The notes under the pieces are model-generated. The model did no database searches and was not told where the DNA came from. It saw only the letters and a program-made list of their open reading frames with translations. This document shows, one piece after another, positions 32,875 to 46,481 of a stretch of 64,000 bases of DNA (position 1 is the stretch's first letter; each line of letters begins with the position of its first letter). The translations under genes and the position numbers were made by a program. The stretch is taken from contig NZ_CP071383.1 of NCBI RefSeq assembly GCF_017348915.1, forward strand, positions 3,844,001 through 3,908,000, read 5' to 3'. The stretch comes from Leclercia pneumoniae. Lineage in GTDB: Bacteria > Pseudomonadota > Gammaproteobacteria > Enterobacterales > Enterobacteriaceae.

Positions 32875-33633
32875 ATGAACCCGATTACTATGTCACCCGC
32901 TGACGCGATGATTACGCTGGAAAATGTGAACAAATGGTATGGGCAGTTTCACGTGCTAAAGGATATTAACCTGAAGGTTAAACAGGGGGAACGTATTGTA
33001 CTTTGCGGGCCATCCGGCTCTGGTAAATCAACAACGATTCGCTGCATTAATCACCTGGAGGAGCATCAACAGGGCCGGATTGTGGTGGATGGAATTGAGC
33101 TGAATGAAGATATTCGCAATGTCGAACGTGTCCGTCAGGAAGTAGGCATGGTGTTTCAGCACTTTAACCTTTTCCCCCATTTGACTGTCCTGCAGAACTG
33201 CACGCTGGCCCCGATTTGGGTACGCAAAATGCCGAAAAAAGAGGCCGAGGCATTGGCGATGCACTATCTGGAACGTGTACGTATCGCCGAGCATGCCCAC
33301 AAATTTCCGGGCCAGATCTCCGGCGGACAGCAGCAGCGCGTGGCAATTGCGCGCTCGCTCTGTATGAAACCGAAAATCATGCTTTTTGATGAACCCACAT
33401 CTGCTCTGGACCCGGAGATGGTTAAAGAGGTGCTGGACACCATGATTGGCCTGGCGCAATCCGGCATGACGATGTTATGCGTTACACATGAGATGGGTTT
33501 TGCCAGAACGGTAGCAGACCGAGTAATTTTTATGGATCGTGGTGAAATTGTTGAGCAGGCGCCACCGGATGAGTTCTTTGCGCATCCTAAATCAGAACGT
33601 ACCCGCGCCTTCTTGTCGCAAGTAATCCATTAA
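32875..33633 (+). CDS. yhdZ: YhdZ (AapP-like), amino-acid ABC transporter ATPase
   Basis: 252-aa ATPase that powers the YhdWXY importer. Walker [10 protein letters not shown] is at residues 45-53, the signature is [13 protein letters not shown], Walker B is [12 protein letters not shown], and the switch His lies in VTHEMGF. The start at 32875 with GAGGA upstream gives the E. coli length; a long in-frame extension into yhdY was rejected. Last gene of the operon, ending 18 bp before a terminator. Confidence 0.97.
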   Translation: MNPITMSPADAMITLENVNKWYGQFHVLKDINLKVKQGERIVLCGPSGSGKSTTIRCINHLEEHQQGRIVVDGIELNEDIRNVERVRQEVGMVFQHFNLFPHLTVLQNCTLAPIWVRKMPKKEAEALAMHYLERVRIAEHAHKFPGQISGGQQQRVAIARSLCMKPKIMLFDEPTSALDPEMVKEVLDTMIGLAQSGMTMLCVTHEMGFARTVADRVIFMDRGEIVEQAPPDEFFAHPKSERTRAFLSQVIH

Positions 33634-33650
33634 CGCCTTATACCAATATA

Positions 33651-33682
33651 AAAGGCCATCCGTCAGGATGGCCTTTCTTATT
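33651..33682 (+). terminator. Intrinsic terminator of yhdWXYZ
   Basis: Perfect 11-bp stem AAAGGCCATCC / GGATGGCCTTT with a GTCA loop, then CTTATT. It faces the rRNA operon terminator about 25 bp away. Confidence 0.9.
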
Positions 33683-33703
33683 AATGCTAATTCAATAATG
33701 CAT

Positions 33704-33745
33704 AAACAAAAGGCCCCGTCGTCAGACGGGGCCTTTTGTTTTATT
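33704..33745 (-). terminator. rRNA operon terminator (rrn T1-like)
   Basis: Read on the minus strand, ACAAAAGGCCCCGTC / GACGGGGCCTTTTGT forms a 15-bp stem followed by TTTATG, directly after the 5S gene and preceded by ATCAAATAAAA, as in E. coli rrn T1 terminators. Confidence 0.92.
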
Positions 33746-33747
33746 TG

Positions 33748-33867
33748 ATGTCTGGCAGTTCCCTACTCTCGCATGGGGAGACCCCACACTACCATCGGCG
33801 CTACGGCGTTTCACTTCTGAGTTCGGCATGGGGTCAGGTGGGACCACCGCGCTAAAGCCGCCAGGCA
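33748..33867 (-). rRNA. rrf: 5S ribosomal RNA
   Basis: 120-nt 5S rRNA. The minus strand begins TGCCTGGCGGCTTTAGCGCG and ends in the complementary GCCAGACA, with the conserved CCACCTGACCCCATGCCGAA and GTAGTGTGGGGTCTCC segments. It is the only 5S gene after the 23S gene here; no distal tRNA or second 5S follows before the terminator. Confidence 0.97.
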
Positions 33868-33936
33868 AATTCTGTTAAATCTGTATCACAGCTGAAAATT
33901 GTCTCTGTCTCTTCGCCGAAACAGCTTCGGCGTTGT

Positions 33937-36842
<2,906 letters not shown>

Positions 36843-37189
36843 TCACAACCCGAAGATGTTTCACTTCTGATTGCGAAAATTTGAGAGACTCGAACACACA
36901 TAACATGTGTGTCGTTTCAATTTTCAGCTTGATCCAGATTTTTAAAGAGCAAATATCTCAAACATAACTCACTGAGTTAGTTTTGAGATACTGATTGGTT
37001 GTGCCTTTCACTCACACCCAGCAAGTGGCGTCCCCTAGGGGATTCGAACCCCTGTTGCCGCCGTGAAAGGGCGGAGTCCTAACCGCTAGACGAAGGGGAC
37101 ACGGAGTGTCGCGACTTCGCAGCCGTCTTGCTCGTTACTTTTCATCAGACAATCTGTGTGGACACTACAAAGGCAGGTTCTTTAAGGTA
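36843..37189 (-). promoter_or_regulatory. 16S-23S internal spacer: tRNA-Glu, boxA and processing stems
   Basis: 347-bp spacer. It carries tRNA-Glu, a second antitermination boxA (TTGCTCTTTAAA on the minus strand, 36941-36952) and a strong hairpin ACACACAT-AAC-ATGTGTGT (36894-36912). At 37146-37167 it carries the 16S 3' processing arm, complementary over 22 nt with one mismatch to the leader arm at 38832-38853. The two arms pair to form the RNase III stem that releases pre-16S. Confidence 0.85.
37026..37100 (-). tRNA. gltT-like: tRNA-Glu (anticodon TTC)
   Basis: 75-nt tRNA with CCA encoded. Acceptor GTCCCCT / AGGGGAC, D-arm TCTAGCGGTTAGGA, anticodon loop CTTTCAC (TTC) and T-arm CAGGGGTTCGAATCCCCTG. 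It sits in the rRNA spacer and is released by processing of the rRNA transcript. The E. coli operon at this chromosomal position carries tRNA-Ile and tRNA-Ala instead. Confidence 0.97.
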
Positions 37190-38727
<1,538 letters not shown>

Positions 38728-39080
38728 AAGTTTGATGCTCGTGAATTAAACTTCGTAATGAATTACGTGTTCACTCAGAGACTTGGTATTCATTTATTGT
38801 CCGAAGACATTAAGAATCCATGTCACTTTGAGTGCCCACACAGATTGTCTGATAAATTGTTAAAGAGCAGTGCAACGCGGCTTTCAGCTCACCGTTGCGA
38901 GGTGGCGTATATTACGCTTTCCTCTTTCAGAGTCAACCCTGAATTTCAGGATTTTTTCTCTTCAACCGAACCGGCTGTTTGTGTGAAGTGATTCACATCC
39001 GCCGTGTCGATGGAGGCGCATTATAGGGATCCCAGTTTTTAGCACAAGCATTTTTTAGATCTTTTTTCCCGACTGCTGAT
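38728..39080 (-). promoter_or_regulatory. rRNA operon promoters P1 and P2, leader and boxA
   Basis: Minus strand. P1 is TTGTGC (39042-39047), a 16-bp spacer and TATAAT (39020-39025) with the GC-rich discriminator GCGCCTCC, close to E. coli rrnD P1. An AT-rich UP element lies upstream (39050-39076). P2 is TTGACT (38931-38936), 16 bp, TAATAT (38909-38914). The leader has boxA TGCTCTTTAACA (38858-38869) for Nus antitermination and the RNase III arm at 38832-38853. Fis sites are expected further upstream but were not scored. Confidence 0.9.
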
Positions 39081-39197
39081 TTTCCGTTCTTTTCGCTGAA
39101 ATCCCGTCCGATTTGCTTAAATACTGACGAATTTTCCCTTGTTTCGATCCTCAAACACGATCAAAGTCAGCTTCAGCTCTTATAAGTCGAGGTGTAT

Positions 39198-39752
39198 ATG
39201 TCTGCGGTATTACGTTCCTATAAAGATCTCTTCCCCAAAACAGGGGAGCGCGTGATGATCGATAGCAGCAGTGTCGTGATCGGTGATGTGCGGCTGGGCG
39301 ACGATGTCAGTATTTGGCCACTGGTTGCTATACGTGGAGATGTTAACTACGTCAGTATTGGTGCGCGCAGCAATATTCAGGATGGCAGCGTTCTGCATGT
39401 TACCCACAAATCCTCTTACAACCCTGAGGGAAACCCTCTGGTAATAGGGGAGGATGTCACGGTTGGCCATAAGGTCATGCTGCACGGATGCACGATCGGC
39501 AACCGGGTTTTAGTCGGGATGGGTTCGATTTTGCTGGATGGTGTAATAGTAGAGGATGATGTCATGATCGGGGCCGGCAGCTTAGTTCCCCAAAATAAAC
39601 GCCTCGAAAGCGGTTACCTCTATCTGGGAAGCCCGGTAAAACAGATACGGCCTCTTAAAGAGACCGAAATCGAAGGATTAAAGTATTCCGCAAACAACTA
39701 TGTGAAATGGAAAGATGAGTATCTGGCTCAGGATAGCCAGACCCAGCCGTAA
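39198..39752 (+). CDS. yrdA: YrdA, gamma-carbonic-anhydrase-like hexapeptide protein
   Basis: 184-aa left-handed beta-helix protein of the gamma-class carbonic anhydrase family. The zinc-binding His residues are present in LHVTHKSS, VGHKVMLHGC; hexapeptide repeats run from about residue 20 to 140. Whether enteric YrdA hydrates CO2 is unsettled. The ATG at 39198 with GAGGT upstream gives the usual length (an in-frame GTG lies two codons earlier). It runs divergently from the rRNA promoters and its 3' end overlaps yrdB by 25 bp. Confidence 0.94.
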   Translation: MSAVLRSYKDLFPKTGERVMIDSSSVVIGDVRLGDDVSIWPLVAIRGDVNYVSIGARSNIQDGSVLHVTHKSSYNPEGNPLVIGEDVTVGHKVMLHGCTIGNRVLVGMGSILLDGVIVEDDVMIGAGSLVPQNKRLESGYLYLGSPVKQIRPLKETEIEGLKYSANNYVKWKDEYLAQDSQTQP

Positions 39753-39976
39753 TCATCTTCCTGTTGCTCGCGTATTAAATCGCTGGCCTCTTCTTCAAGA
39801 TCCCAGCGATTCTCACGAAAGATCTCCAGCGGCGCAGATCCACCGAACCGTTTACGCAGGGTCTCACCGCTTATTGCACAGCTTAACTGCATACCATGCA
39901 CTAATGCGGGAAAGCAAACAGCCTGTTTGCTTTCATCCCATTCCTCACGATCGGGAAACTGGATCGCTTGATTCAT
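39728..39976 (-). CDS. yrdB: YrdB, DUF1488 family protein
   Basis: 82-aa soluble protein of DUF1488, acidic at the C-terminus ([13 protein letters not shown]). No catalytic motif is visible and the function is unknown. Its ATG overlaps the aroE stop by four bases (ATGA), so it is translated with aroE. Its 3' end overlaps the convergent yrdA gene by 25 bp. Confidence 0.92.
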   Translation of the reverse strand: MNQAIQFPDREEWDESKQAVCFPALVHGMQLSCAISGETLRKRFGGSAPLEIFRENRWDLEEEASDLIREQQEDDYGWVWLS

Positions 39977-40791
39977 GCCTGAAGCTCCTGCTTAAGTCGT
40001 TCAATGACAGGCTCCACGGCAGGAAGAACACCGTGCCAGAGCAGAACTGCATGAGCGGCCTGCCCTACCAGCATTCCCAAACCATCTGCGACATGTTTTG
40101 CACCCTGCTGTTCGCACCAGTTCAGAAACGGGGTTTTCCCCTTTTGATAAAACATGTCGTAGATAAAGGTATGCGGATTCACTATCGACGCTGCAATAGC
40201 GGGAACCTCGCCACCGATACCACTGGATGTGGCATTAATAATGAGATCAAATTCATGTCCGGCCAGATCATCGAGGGCGACTGCACTCACGCTGCCAGTA
40301 TGGGCGAATAACGCGGCAAGCTCTTTCGCACGCGAATACGTACGATTAGTTATGGTTACTGCGCAATCCAACGACAATAGCGGTAGCAACACGCCGCGTG
40401 ATGCGCCACCAGCACCAATCAACAAAATTCGGAAACCCGGTTTGATAAACGAAAGCCGTTCCAGATCGCTCAGTAAACCGATACCGTCAGTGTTATCACC
40501 CAATAAGCGCCCATCCTCCAGGCGCTTAAGAGTGTTGACCGCACCGGCAAGGGAAGCCCGCTCGGTAAGCTCGTCTGCACGGGCAAAAGCCTCTTCTTTA
40601 AAGGGTACGGTGATATTCGCTCCTTGCCCTCCCGCCGCGAAAAAGCTATTCAGTGTCGCGATAAAATCATCGACCGGCGCCAGCACGCGACCATACGGAT
40701 GATCAATTTCTAACTGCCGCGCAAATTGCTGATGAATAAATGGCGACTTGCTGTGTGCAATCGGGTTTCCAAAAACGGCGTAGGTTTCCAT
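39973..40791 (-). CDS. aroE: AroE, shikimate dehydrogenase (NADP)
   Basis: 272-aa enzyme reducing 3-dehydroshikimate to shikimate. The substrate site has SKSPFIH (about 14-20), the catalytic Lys in [11 protein letters not shown] (about 65) and Asp in [11 protein letters not shown] (about 102). The NADP-binding motif [14 protein letters not shown] is near 126. Part of the compact minus-strand series yrdD-tsaC-aroE-yrdB; four bases separate it from tsaC. Confidence 0.97.
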   Translation of the reverse strand: METYAVFGNPIAHSKSPFIHQQFARQLEIDHPYGRVLAPVDDFIATLNSFFAAGGQGANITVPFKEEAFARADELTERASLAGAVNTLKRLEDGRLLGDNTDGIGLLSDLERLSFIKPGFRILLIGAGGASRGVLLPLLSLDCAVTITNRTYSRAKELAALFAHTGSVSAVALDDLAGHEFDLIINATSSGIGGEVPAIAASIVNPHTFIYDMFYQKGKTPFLNWCEQQGAKHVADGLGMLVGQAAHAVLLWHGVLPAVEPVIERLKQELQA

Positions 40792-40795
40792 CGTA

Positions 40796-41368
40796 TTATC
40801 CCTGGCGAAAGCTTTCGCCGGTTAAAGCATCCCGGATCTCAGAAGGATTGGTGCGTCCGCCGGTTTCACCGATCAGCACAGGGAAATCGTCACCGAACTG
40901 TGCCAGCACTTCTTGTGACGTACGACATGGCGGAAGCCCGGTCAGATTGGCACTGGTTGAAACCAGAGGTTTACCGAAAGCTTCACATAACTCAACCACC
41001 AGCGGATGATTCGTCACGCGCACGGCCAGCGAATCAAAGCGCCCTGTTAACCAGCGCGGCGTTGAGGGTTTTGCCGGGAAGACAAATGTTACCGGGCCTG
41101 GCCAGGCAGCAAACACCGTGTCGCGCTGCTCTGGCGTCAAGGCAGAATCATCAATATAAGGCTTAAGCTGTTCGTAGCTGGCGGCGATTAAAATCAGCCC
41201 TTTTTCGACAGGCCTCTGCTTAAGTGCCAGCAGACGATTAACCGCTGCTTCGCTATCAGGATCGCACCCGACACCAAATACCGCTTCTGTTGGATAGGCG
41301 ATGACTTCTTCTTTTTTTAATACTTCCACCGCATGGGAGACGGAAGTAGATGGCAGGCTATTCTTCAC
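40796..41368 (-). CDS. tsaC: TsaC, threonylcarbamoyl-AMP synthase
   Basis: 190-aa YrdC-fold enzyme that makes threonylcarbamoyl-AMP from Thr, bicarbonate and ATP for the t6A37 modification of ANN-decoding tRNAs. Visible are [13 protein letters not shown], the [11 protein letters not shown] phosphate-binding motif and [13 protein letters not shown] chose the GTG at 41368, which gives the E. coli length; upstream in-frame ATGs overlap yrdD and add unrelated residues. It overlaps yrdD by 11 nt. Confidence 0.95.
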   Translation of the reverse strand: MKNSLPSTSVSHAVEVLKKEEVIAYPTEAVFGVGCDPDSEAAVNRLLALKQRPVEKGLILIAASYEQLKPYIDDSALTPEQRDTVFAAWPGPVTFVFPAKPSTPRWLTGRFDSLAVRVTNHPLVVELCEAFGKPLVSTSANLTGLPPCRTSQEVLAQFGDDFPVLIGETGGRTNPSEIRDALTGESFRQG

Positions 41369-41915
41369 TTTTTTGATCCGCCGGTATCGGCTTTCCACAT
41401 TGTTTATTGGCACAGAAATGTTTTACACCCTGGGCCGTTTTTTTCTCAATAAGTAGTGGGTAGTGACACTCAGGGCAGGTTCCCGCTACCGGTTTAAAGT
41501 TAATAACGAACTGGCAGTCTGGATAGCGATCGCAGGAGTGAAAGGTTTTACCATAACGCGAACGCCGCTGTACCAGATGACCGCTATGGCATTGCGGGCA
41601 AACGACAGTCGTTTCATCCGGTTTATCGATTTGCTCGGTATGCGTGCATTCAGGATAACGGCAACATCCGATAAACATGCCAAAGCGCCCTTGACGCAGG
41701 GCCAGATCGCTGCCACACGCAGGACATGACTGCCCCTCCAGAATTTTAACGATATGCCCGTCCGCCTGACTCTTCAGGGGACGGACGTAATCACATTCTG
41801 GATAGTGTGAACAACCGAGAAACGGACCGTGTTTCCCGGACCGAATGACTAACTCAGCCCCGCACTGTGGGCAGGGCTCATTATTACGCACTGTAAAAAG
41901 TGCTGATTTGGCCAT
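41358..41915 (-). CDS. yrdD: YrdD, topoisomerase-I-type zinc-finger protein
   Basis: 185-aa protein built almost wholly of four zinc ribbons, each CPxC...C...[25 protein letters not shown] and CPECHYPL. These resemble the C-terminal domain of DNA topoisomerase I without the catalytic part. A nucleic-acid-binding role is likely, but unproven. It lies between smg (26-bp gap) and tsaC (11-nt overlap). Confidence 0.94.
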   Translation of the reverse strand: MAKSALFTVRNNEPCPQCGAELVIRSGKHGPFLGCSHYPECDYVRPLKSQADGHIVKILEGQSCPACGSDLALRQGRFGMFIGCCRYPECTHTEQIDKPDETTVVCPQCHSGHLVQRRSRYGKTFHSCDRYPDCQFVINFKPVAGTCPECHYPLLIEKKTAQGVKHFCANKQCGKPIPADQKSEE

Positions 41916-41941
41916 AACAACTCTTGGTGCTGCATAGTGAA

Positions 41942-42415
41942 TTAATGCAGCATACCTTCATTCACTTCAAAGAGTAATTCTTCCATTTGCTGATAGGCGT
42001 TTTCACAGCCGGGAATGTTAAACAGAACCATCAAGATGACCCACTTCAGGTCTTCGAGTTCAAATTCTGCTGTATCCAGCGCCATGACGCGCTCTATCAC
42101 CATCTCTCGTGTTTCGAGGTTTAGCACCTGAATCTGTTCCAGGAATAAGATAAATCCCCGGCAACTGGCATCCAGCCTTTCACACTCTTCAGCCGTATAG
42201 ATGCGTACTGATAACGGATCGGACGCGAGCTGCATCGGCTCGGCAAGTCCTTCCTGATAATCAGCCAGTTTTTCAAGCCACAGTAAGGCGTTATAGATAT
42301 CTTCCCGCTCAAAACCAGCATCGGTAAGATCCCGCGTCAGACGATCCTGATCTACGCGCGTTTCAGCTTCGTTATGGATGTAAGTCTCAAACAAATACAT
42401 CAGTACGTCGAACAT
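41942..42415 (-). CDS. smg: Smg, DUF494 family protein
   Basis: 157-aa, mainly helical and acidic protein of DUF494, of unknown function. It nearly always follows dprA, and here its start overlaps the dprA 3' end by 29 nt. It starts [18 protein letters not shown], as in other enterics. Confidence 0.94.
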   Translation of the reverse strand: MFDVLMYLFETYIHNEAETRVDQDRLTRDLTDAGFEREDIYNALLWLEKLADYQEGLAEPMQLASDPLSVRIYTAEECERLDASCRGFILFLEQIQVLNLETREMVIERVMALDTAEFELEDLKWVILMVLFNIPGCENAYQQMEELLFEVNEGMLH

Positions 42416-43511
42416 GGCATGCCCTCCTTAATCGGACATAGCCGCCGGGTACAGCTGCGATCCACCCTGCTAACTCCAGTTCAAGTAGCTGTGCTACCGT
42501 TACTGGCACAGGTTGGCCGGCACGTTCAGCGACAACGTCAACAGGTGTTACCTCATCTCCTACGTTAGCCAGGAGCTCAGGAAATGGCAATGCCACGTCC
42601 TCCTGATCTGATGAATAAAGTGCCATTTCCGGCTGATTCGACAACCAGGTTAGCCCATATCGCAAACTTTCTACTATTTCTTCGGCGGCTGTCACCGGTG
42701 TCGCTCCCTGCTTTATCAACCAGTGTGTGCCTTCGCTACCAGGGCTTCCTACCGCGCCCGGTAAGGCAAAGACGTCTCGCCCCTGTTCAAGTGCGCATTT
42801 GGCAGTGACCAGGGACCCGCTCCGCAGCATGGCCTCAACCACGAAAACGCCCCGACTCAGGCCGCTAATAATGCGGTTTCGTTGCGGAAAATTACCAGGC
42901 CAGGGTCGTGTTGCAAGTGAAAACTCCGATATCACTGCCCCGCCGTTGCTCACGATATTTGCTGCCAGCGACGCATGCCTGCGAGGATAAATACTGGACA
43001 AACCATTGCCCAGTACCGCTACAGTTTTCCCCTGCGCCGCCAGTGCCGCACGATGGGCGATGCCATCGATGCCACACGCCAAACCGCTGGTAATGGTCAG
43101 CCCCGCCCGTACCAGCACTTCGCAGAAGAGCGAGCCCCAGCGCTGCCCGTACCAGGAGTGCGCACGACTGCCCACCACAGCAAGCTGATCAGAGCTTAGT
43201 ATGGCGGGCTCGCCCATAACAAACAGCGCCCCGGGGAAGTCGCTTATTGCACGCAGCTGCACAGGATAAAGCGGACTATCAGCACAAACTAAATGATGGT
43301 CTGGTTCGTCAAGCCAGCGCAGGCTGCTTTCGATAACGTGTGGTGCACAGGCAAAGAATTTTTCCGTTTGCTTTTGAGTCAGACCCAACGTGAGAAGCAT
43401 TGCAGTATCAATGTGACCTTCCTGCTGCAATCGCTGCGCTAACAGCACCATCCTTTCGCCGTAAAGTTCGCCGATATCGATCAGGCGTAACCATATCTCT
43501 GTAGAAGTCAT
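42387..43511 (-). CDS. dprA: DprA (Smf), DNA-processing protein
   Basis: 374-aa DprA/Smf protein that loads RecA on incoming single-stranded DNA in transformable bacteria. The N-terminal SAM-like helices are followed by the Rossmann domain ([45 protein letters not shown]) and a C-terminal winged helix ([19 protein letters not shown]). I chose the ATG at 43511, which matches the family; ten in-frame codons upstream are excluded. Divergent from def. Confidence 0.95.
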   Translation of the reverse strand: MTSTEIWLRLIDIGELYGERMVLLAQRLQQEGHIDTAMLLTLGLTQKQTEKFFACAPHVIESSLRWLDEPDHHLVCADSPLYPVQLRAISDFPGALFVMGEPAILSSDQLAVVGSRAHSWYGQRWGSLFCEVLVRAGLTITSGLACGIDGIAHRAALAAQGKTVAVLGNGLSSIYPRRHASLAANIVSNGGAVISEFSLATRPWPGNFPQRNRIISGLSRGVFVVEAMLRSGSLVTAKCALEQGRDVFALPGAVGSPGSEGTHWLIKQGATPVTAAEEIVESLRYGLTWLSNQPEMALYSSDQEDVALPFPELLANVGDEVTPVDVVAERAGQPVPVTVAQLLELELAGWIAAVPGGYVRLRRACHVRRTDVFV

Positions 43512-43639
43512 CCTTTCCCTTGCCATAAGCCGCCTCAGCAATCTTTGCGATTGGTCAGTGATGCTGTCAATCGGAGGGGGATTTGTCTAGAATAGAGCTA
43601 TTAATCTCTATCAACTCCTGAACACGACTCTGGAAATTT

Positions 43640-44149
43640 ATGGCAGTCTTGCAAGTGTTACATATCCCGGACGAGCGCCTTCGCAAAGTCGCCGAGCCGG
43701 TCAAAGAAGTGAATGCAGAAACGCAACGTATCATTGATGATATGTTCGATACGATGTATGCCGAAGAAGGTATCGGCCTCGCGGCCACGCAGGTCGATAT
43801 TCATCAGCGTATTATCGTTATCGATGTGTCCGAAAATCGCGAAGAGCGCCTGGTATTGATCAACCCGGAATTGCTGGAAAAAAGCGGCGAAACCGGTATT
43901 GAAGAGGGTTGCCTCTCAATTCCAGAACAGCGCGCTCTGGTACCACGTGCGGAAAAAGTCAAAATCCGCGCCCTCGATCGCGACGGCAAGTCGTTCGAAC
44001 TGGAAGCCGATGGTCTGCTGGCCATCTGCATTCAGCATGAAATGGATCACCTGGTCGGTAAACTCTTTATCGATTATCTGTCTCCGTTGAAGCAGCAGCG
44101 CATTCGTCAGAAAGTAGAAAAACTGGATCGTCTGCGCACTCGCGCTTAA
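43640..44149 (+). CDS. def: Def, peptide deformylase
   Basis: 169-aa iron metalloenzyme that removes the formyl group from new proteins. The three motifs are [16 protein letters not shown] and the metal-binding HEMDH. It is followed after 25 bp by fmt, which adds the formyl group; formyl addition and removal are thus co-transcribed. A possible -10 TAGAAT lies about 50 bp upstream. Confidence 0.98.
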   Translation: MAVLQVLHIPDERLRKVAEPVKEVNAETQRIIDDMFDTMYAEEGIGLAATQVDIHQRIIVIDVSENREERLVLINPELLEKSGETGIEEGCLSIPEQRALVPRAEKVKIRALDRDGKSFELEADGLLAICIQHEMDHLVGKLFIDYLSPLKQQRIRQKVEKLDRLRTRA

Positions 44150-44174
44150 AGCATTTCTGGATACAAGGAATAAC

Positions 44175-45122
44175 GTGTCTACATCACTACGTATCATATT
44201 CGCGGGTACTCCTGACTTCGCAGCGCGTCATCTGGACGCGCTGTTGTCTTCTGACCATCAGGTTGTTGGGGTGTTCACCCAACCCGATCGTCCGGCGGGC
44301 CGTGGCAAAAAATTGACGCCTGGTCCGGTGAAGGTTCTGGCTGAAGAGCATAATATTCCAGTATTTCAACCCGTCTCATTACGTCCGCAGGAAAACCAGC
44401 AGCTGGTTGCCGATCTCAACGCAGATGTGATGGTGGTAGTCGCCTACGGCCTTATTCTGCCGAAAGCGGTACTGGATATGCCTCGCCTGGGCTGTATCAA
44501 CGTGCACGGCTCGCTGCTTCCGCGCTGGCGGGGTGCGGCGCCTATTCAGCGTGCGCTTTGGGCGGGTGATGTTGAAACGGGTGTCACCATCATGCAGATG
44601 GACGTTGGTCTGGATACCGGAGACATGCTGTATAAGCTCGCTTGCCCCATTACTGCGGAAGATACTAGCGCCACGCTGTATGACAAGCTGGCTGAGCTTG
44701 GCCCGCAGGGACTTATCGATACGCTGAAACAGCTGGCCGATAACAGTGCGATACCGGAAGTTCAGGATGAAGCGCTGGTCACCTATGCCGAAAAGCTCAG
44801 CAAAGAGGAGGCGCGTATCGACTGGTCTCTCTCTGCAGCTCAGCTTGAACGCTGTATCCGTTCGTTTAATCCGTGGCCGATGAGCTGGCTGGAGATCGAT
44901 GGTCAGCCTGTTAAAGTCTGGCGAGCGTCGGTCATTGCCAGTGAGGCTAATGCCCAACCCGGTACCATTTTAAGTGCCAGTAAACAGGGTATTCAGGTCG
45001 CGACGGCTGAGGGGATCCTTAACCTGGAATCCCTACAACCTGCCGGTAAAAAAGCCATGAGCGCGCAGGATATTCTTAACTCCCGCCGCGAATGGTTTAT
45101 TCCTGGCTCGCATCTCGCCTGA
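44175..45122 (+). CDS. fmt: Fmt, methionyl-tRNA formyltransferase
   Basis: 315-aa enzyme that formylates initiator Met-tRNA with 10-formyl-THF. The N-terminal domain starts [20 protein letters not shown] and has the catalytic segment [17 protein letters not shown] (Asn-His-Asp region, with NVHGSLLP). The C-terminal OB-like domain binds tRNA. It begins with GTG at 44175, preceded by AAGGA, the start that gives the E. coli length. Confidence 0.97.
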   Translation: MSTSLRIIFAGTPDFAARHLDALLSSDHQVVGVFTQPDRPAGRGKKLTPGPVKVLAEEHNIPVFQPVSLRPQENQQLVADLNADVMVVVAYGLILPKAVLDMPRLGCINVHGSLLPRWRGAAPIQRALWAGDVETGVTIMQMDVGLDTGDMLYKLACPITAEDTSATLYDKLAELGPQGLIDTLKQLADNSAIPEVQDEALVTYAEKLSKEEARIDWSLSAAQLERCIRSFNPWPMSWLEIDGQPVKVWRASVIASEANAQPGTILSASKQGIQVATAEGILNLESLQPAGKKAMSAQDILNSRREWFIPGSHLA

Positions 45123-45138
45123 ACATATCTCTATTAAA

Positions 45139-45166
45139 GCCCGGAGTTTCCGGGCATTTTTATTTT
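45139..45166 (+). terminator. Terminator-like hairpin in the rsmB leader
   Basis: GCCCGG (45139-45144) / CCGGGC (45150-45155), loop AGTTT, followed by ATTTTTATTTT, placed 16 bp after fmt and only 6 bp before the rsmB ATG. It has the form of an intrinsic terminator or attenuator between fmt and rsmB. The six-base stem is short, so partial read-through is expected. Confidence 0.65.
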
Positions 45167-45172
45167 GTACAT

Positions 45173-46459
45173 ATGAAAAAACAAAACTTACGTAGCCTGG
45201 CAGCCCAGGCCATTGAACAGGTGGTCGAAAAAGGTCAGTCACTGAGCAATGTGCTGCCACCACTTCAACAAAAAGTTTCCGACAAAGACAAAGCCCTGCT
45301 TCAGGAGCTCTGTTTTGGCGTACTTCGCACCCTGCCGCAGCTGGAATGGCTTATCACTAAGCTTATGGCTCGTCCTATGGCGGGGAAACAGCGCACCATC
45401 CACTACTTGATTATGGTTGGCTTCTATCAGTTGCTTCATACCCGTATTCCGCCACACGCCGCGCTGGCAGAAACGGTGGAAGGGGCTGTCGCAATCAAGC
45501 GCCCACAGCTTAAAGGATTGATCAATGGCGTGCTGCGTCAATTCCAGCGCCAGCAAGATGAACTCCTGACAGAATTTTCCCGCACTGAGAAACGCTTTTT
45601 GCATCCAGACTGGCTTCTTAAACGCCTGCAAAAAACCTGGCCTCAGCAATGGGAAGCCATTGTTGAAGCGAACAATCAGCGCCCGCCTATGTGGCTGCGT
45701 GTCAATCGCAACCATCACTCCCGTGATGAATGGCTGAAGTTGCTTGAAGAGGCCGGAATGAGCGCATACACCCATCCCGATTATCCCGATGCTGTCCGTC
45801 TGGCCTCGCCTGCGCCGGTACATGCCCTTCCGGGATTTGAAGAGGGATGGGTAACCGTGCAGGATGCCTCAGCACAAGGCTGTATGACCTGGCTTGCCCC
45901 GCAGAACGGAGAACGTATTCTGGATCTGTGTGCAGCTCCTGGCGGTAAAACAACCCATATTCTGGAAGTTGCGCCACAGGCAAGCGTACTGGCCGTCGAT
46001 GTTGACGAGCAACGCCTTTCCCGCGTTTACGATAATCTTAAACGCTTGGGTATGAAGGCCGAAGTTAAACAGGGCGACGGGCGCACGCCTGCGCAATGGT
46101 GTGGGGATGCGCAATTTGACCGCATTCTGCTGGACGCCCCTTGCTCTGCTACTGGTGTGATCCGACGTCATCCTGATATCAAATGGCTGCGCCGCGATCG
46201 CGATATCAAAGAGCTGGCACAATTGCAGGCAGAAATTCTGGATGCTATCTGGCCTCATTTAAAAGCCGGCGGTACGCTGGTTTACGCAACTTGCTCAGTG
46301 TTGCCTGAAGAGAATAGCCTGCAGGTTTCCTCCTTCCTGAAGCGCACGCCAAACGCCCGTCTGGCGTTAACTGGCACGCCCGAGCAGCCAGGGAAGCAAA
46401 ACTTCCCTGGCGCTGAAGAAGGCGACGGCTTCTTTTACGCTAAGCTAATCAAAGAGTGA
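45173..46459 (+). CDS. rsmB: RsmB, 16S rRNA m5C967 methyltransferase
   Basis: 428-aa enzyme that methylates C967 of 16S rRNA. An N-terminal NusB-like RNA-binding domain (about 1-140) precedes the catalytic domain: SAM site [13 protein letters not shown], catalytic Cys regions [17 protein letters not shown] and [11 protein letters not shown]. The ATG at 45173 matches the family, yet no Shine-Dalgarno is visible because a T-rich tract fills that position. The frame is open upstream into fmt. Confidence 0.96.
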   Translation: MKKQNLRSLAAQAIEQVVEKGQSLSNVLPPLQQKVSDKDKALLQELCFGVLRTLPQLEWLITKLMARPMAGKQRTIHYLIMVGFYQLLHTRIPPHAALAETVEGAVAIKRPQLKGLINGVLRQFQRQQDELLTEFSRTEKRFLHPDWLLKRLQKTWPQQWEAIVEANNQRPPMWLRVNRNHHSRDEWLKLLEEAGMSAYTHPDYPDAVRLASPAPVHALPGFEEGWVTVQDASAQGCMTWLAPQNGERILDLCAAPGGKTTHILEVAPQASVLAVDVDEQRLSRVYDNLKRLGMKAEVKQGDGRTPAQWCGDAQFDRILLDAPCSATGVIRRHPDIKWLRRDRDIKELAQLQAEILDAIWPHLKAGGTLVYATCSVLPEENSLQVSSFLKRTPNARLALTGTPEQPGKQNFPGAEEGDGFFYAKLIKE

Positions 46460-46481
46460 TGTTGAAAACGGGTCGAGAGAT

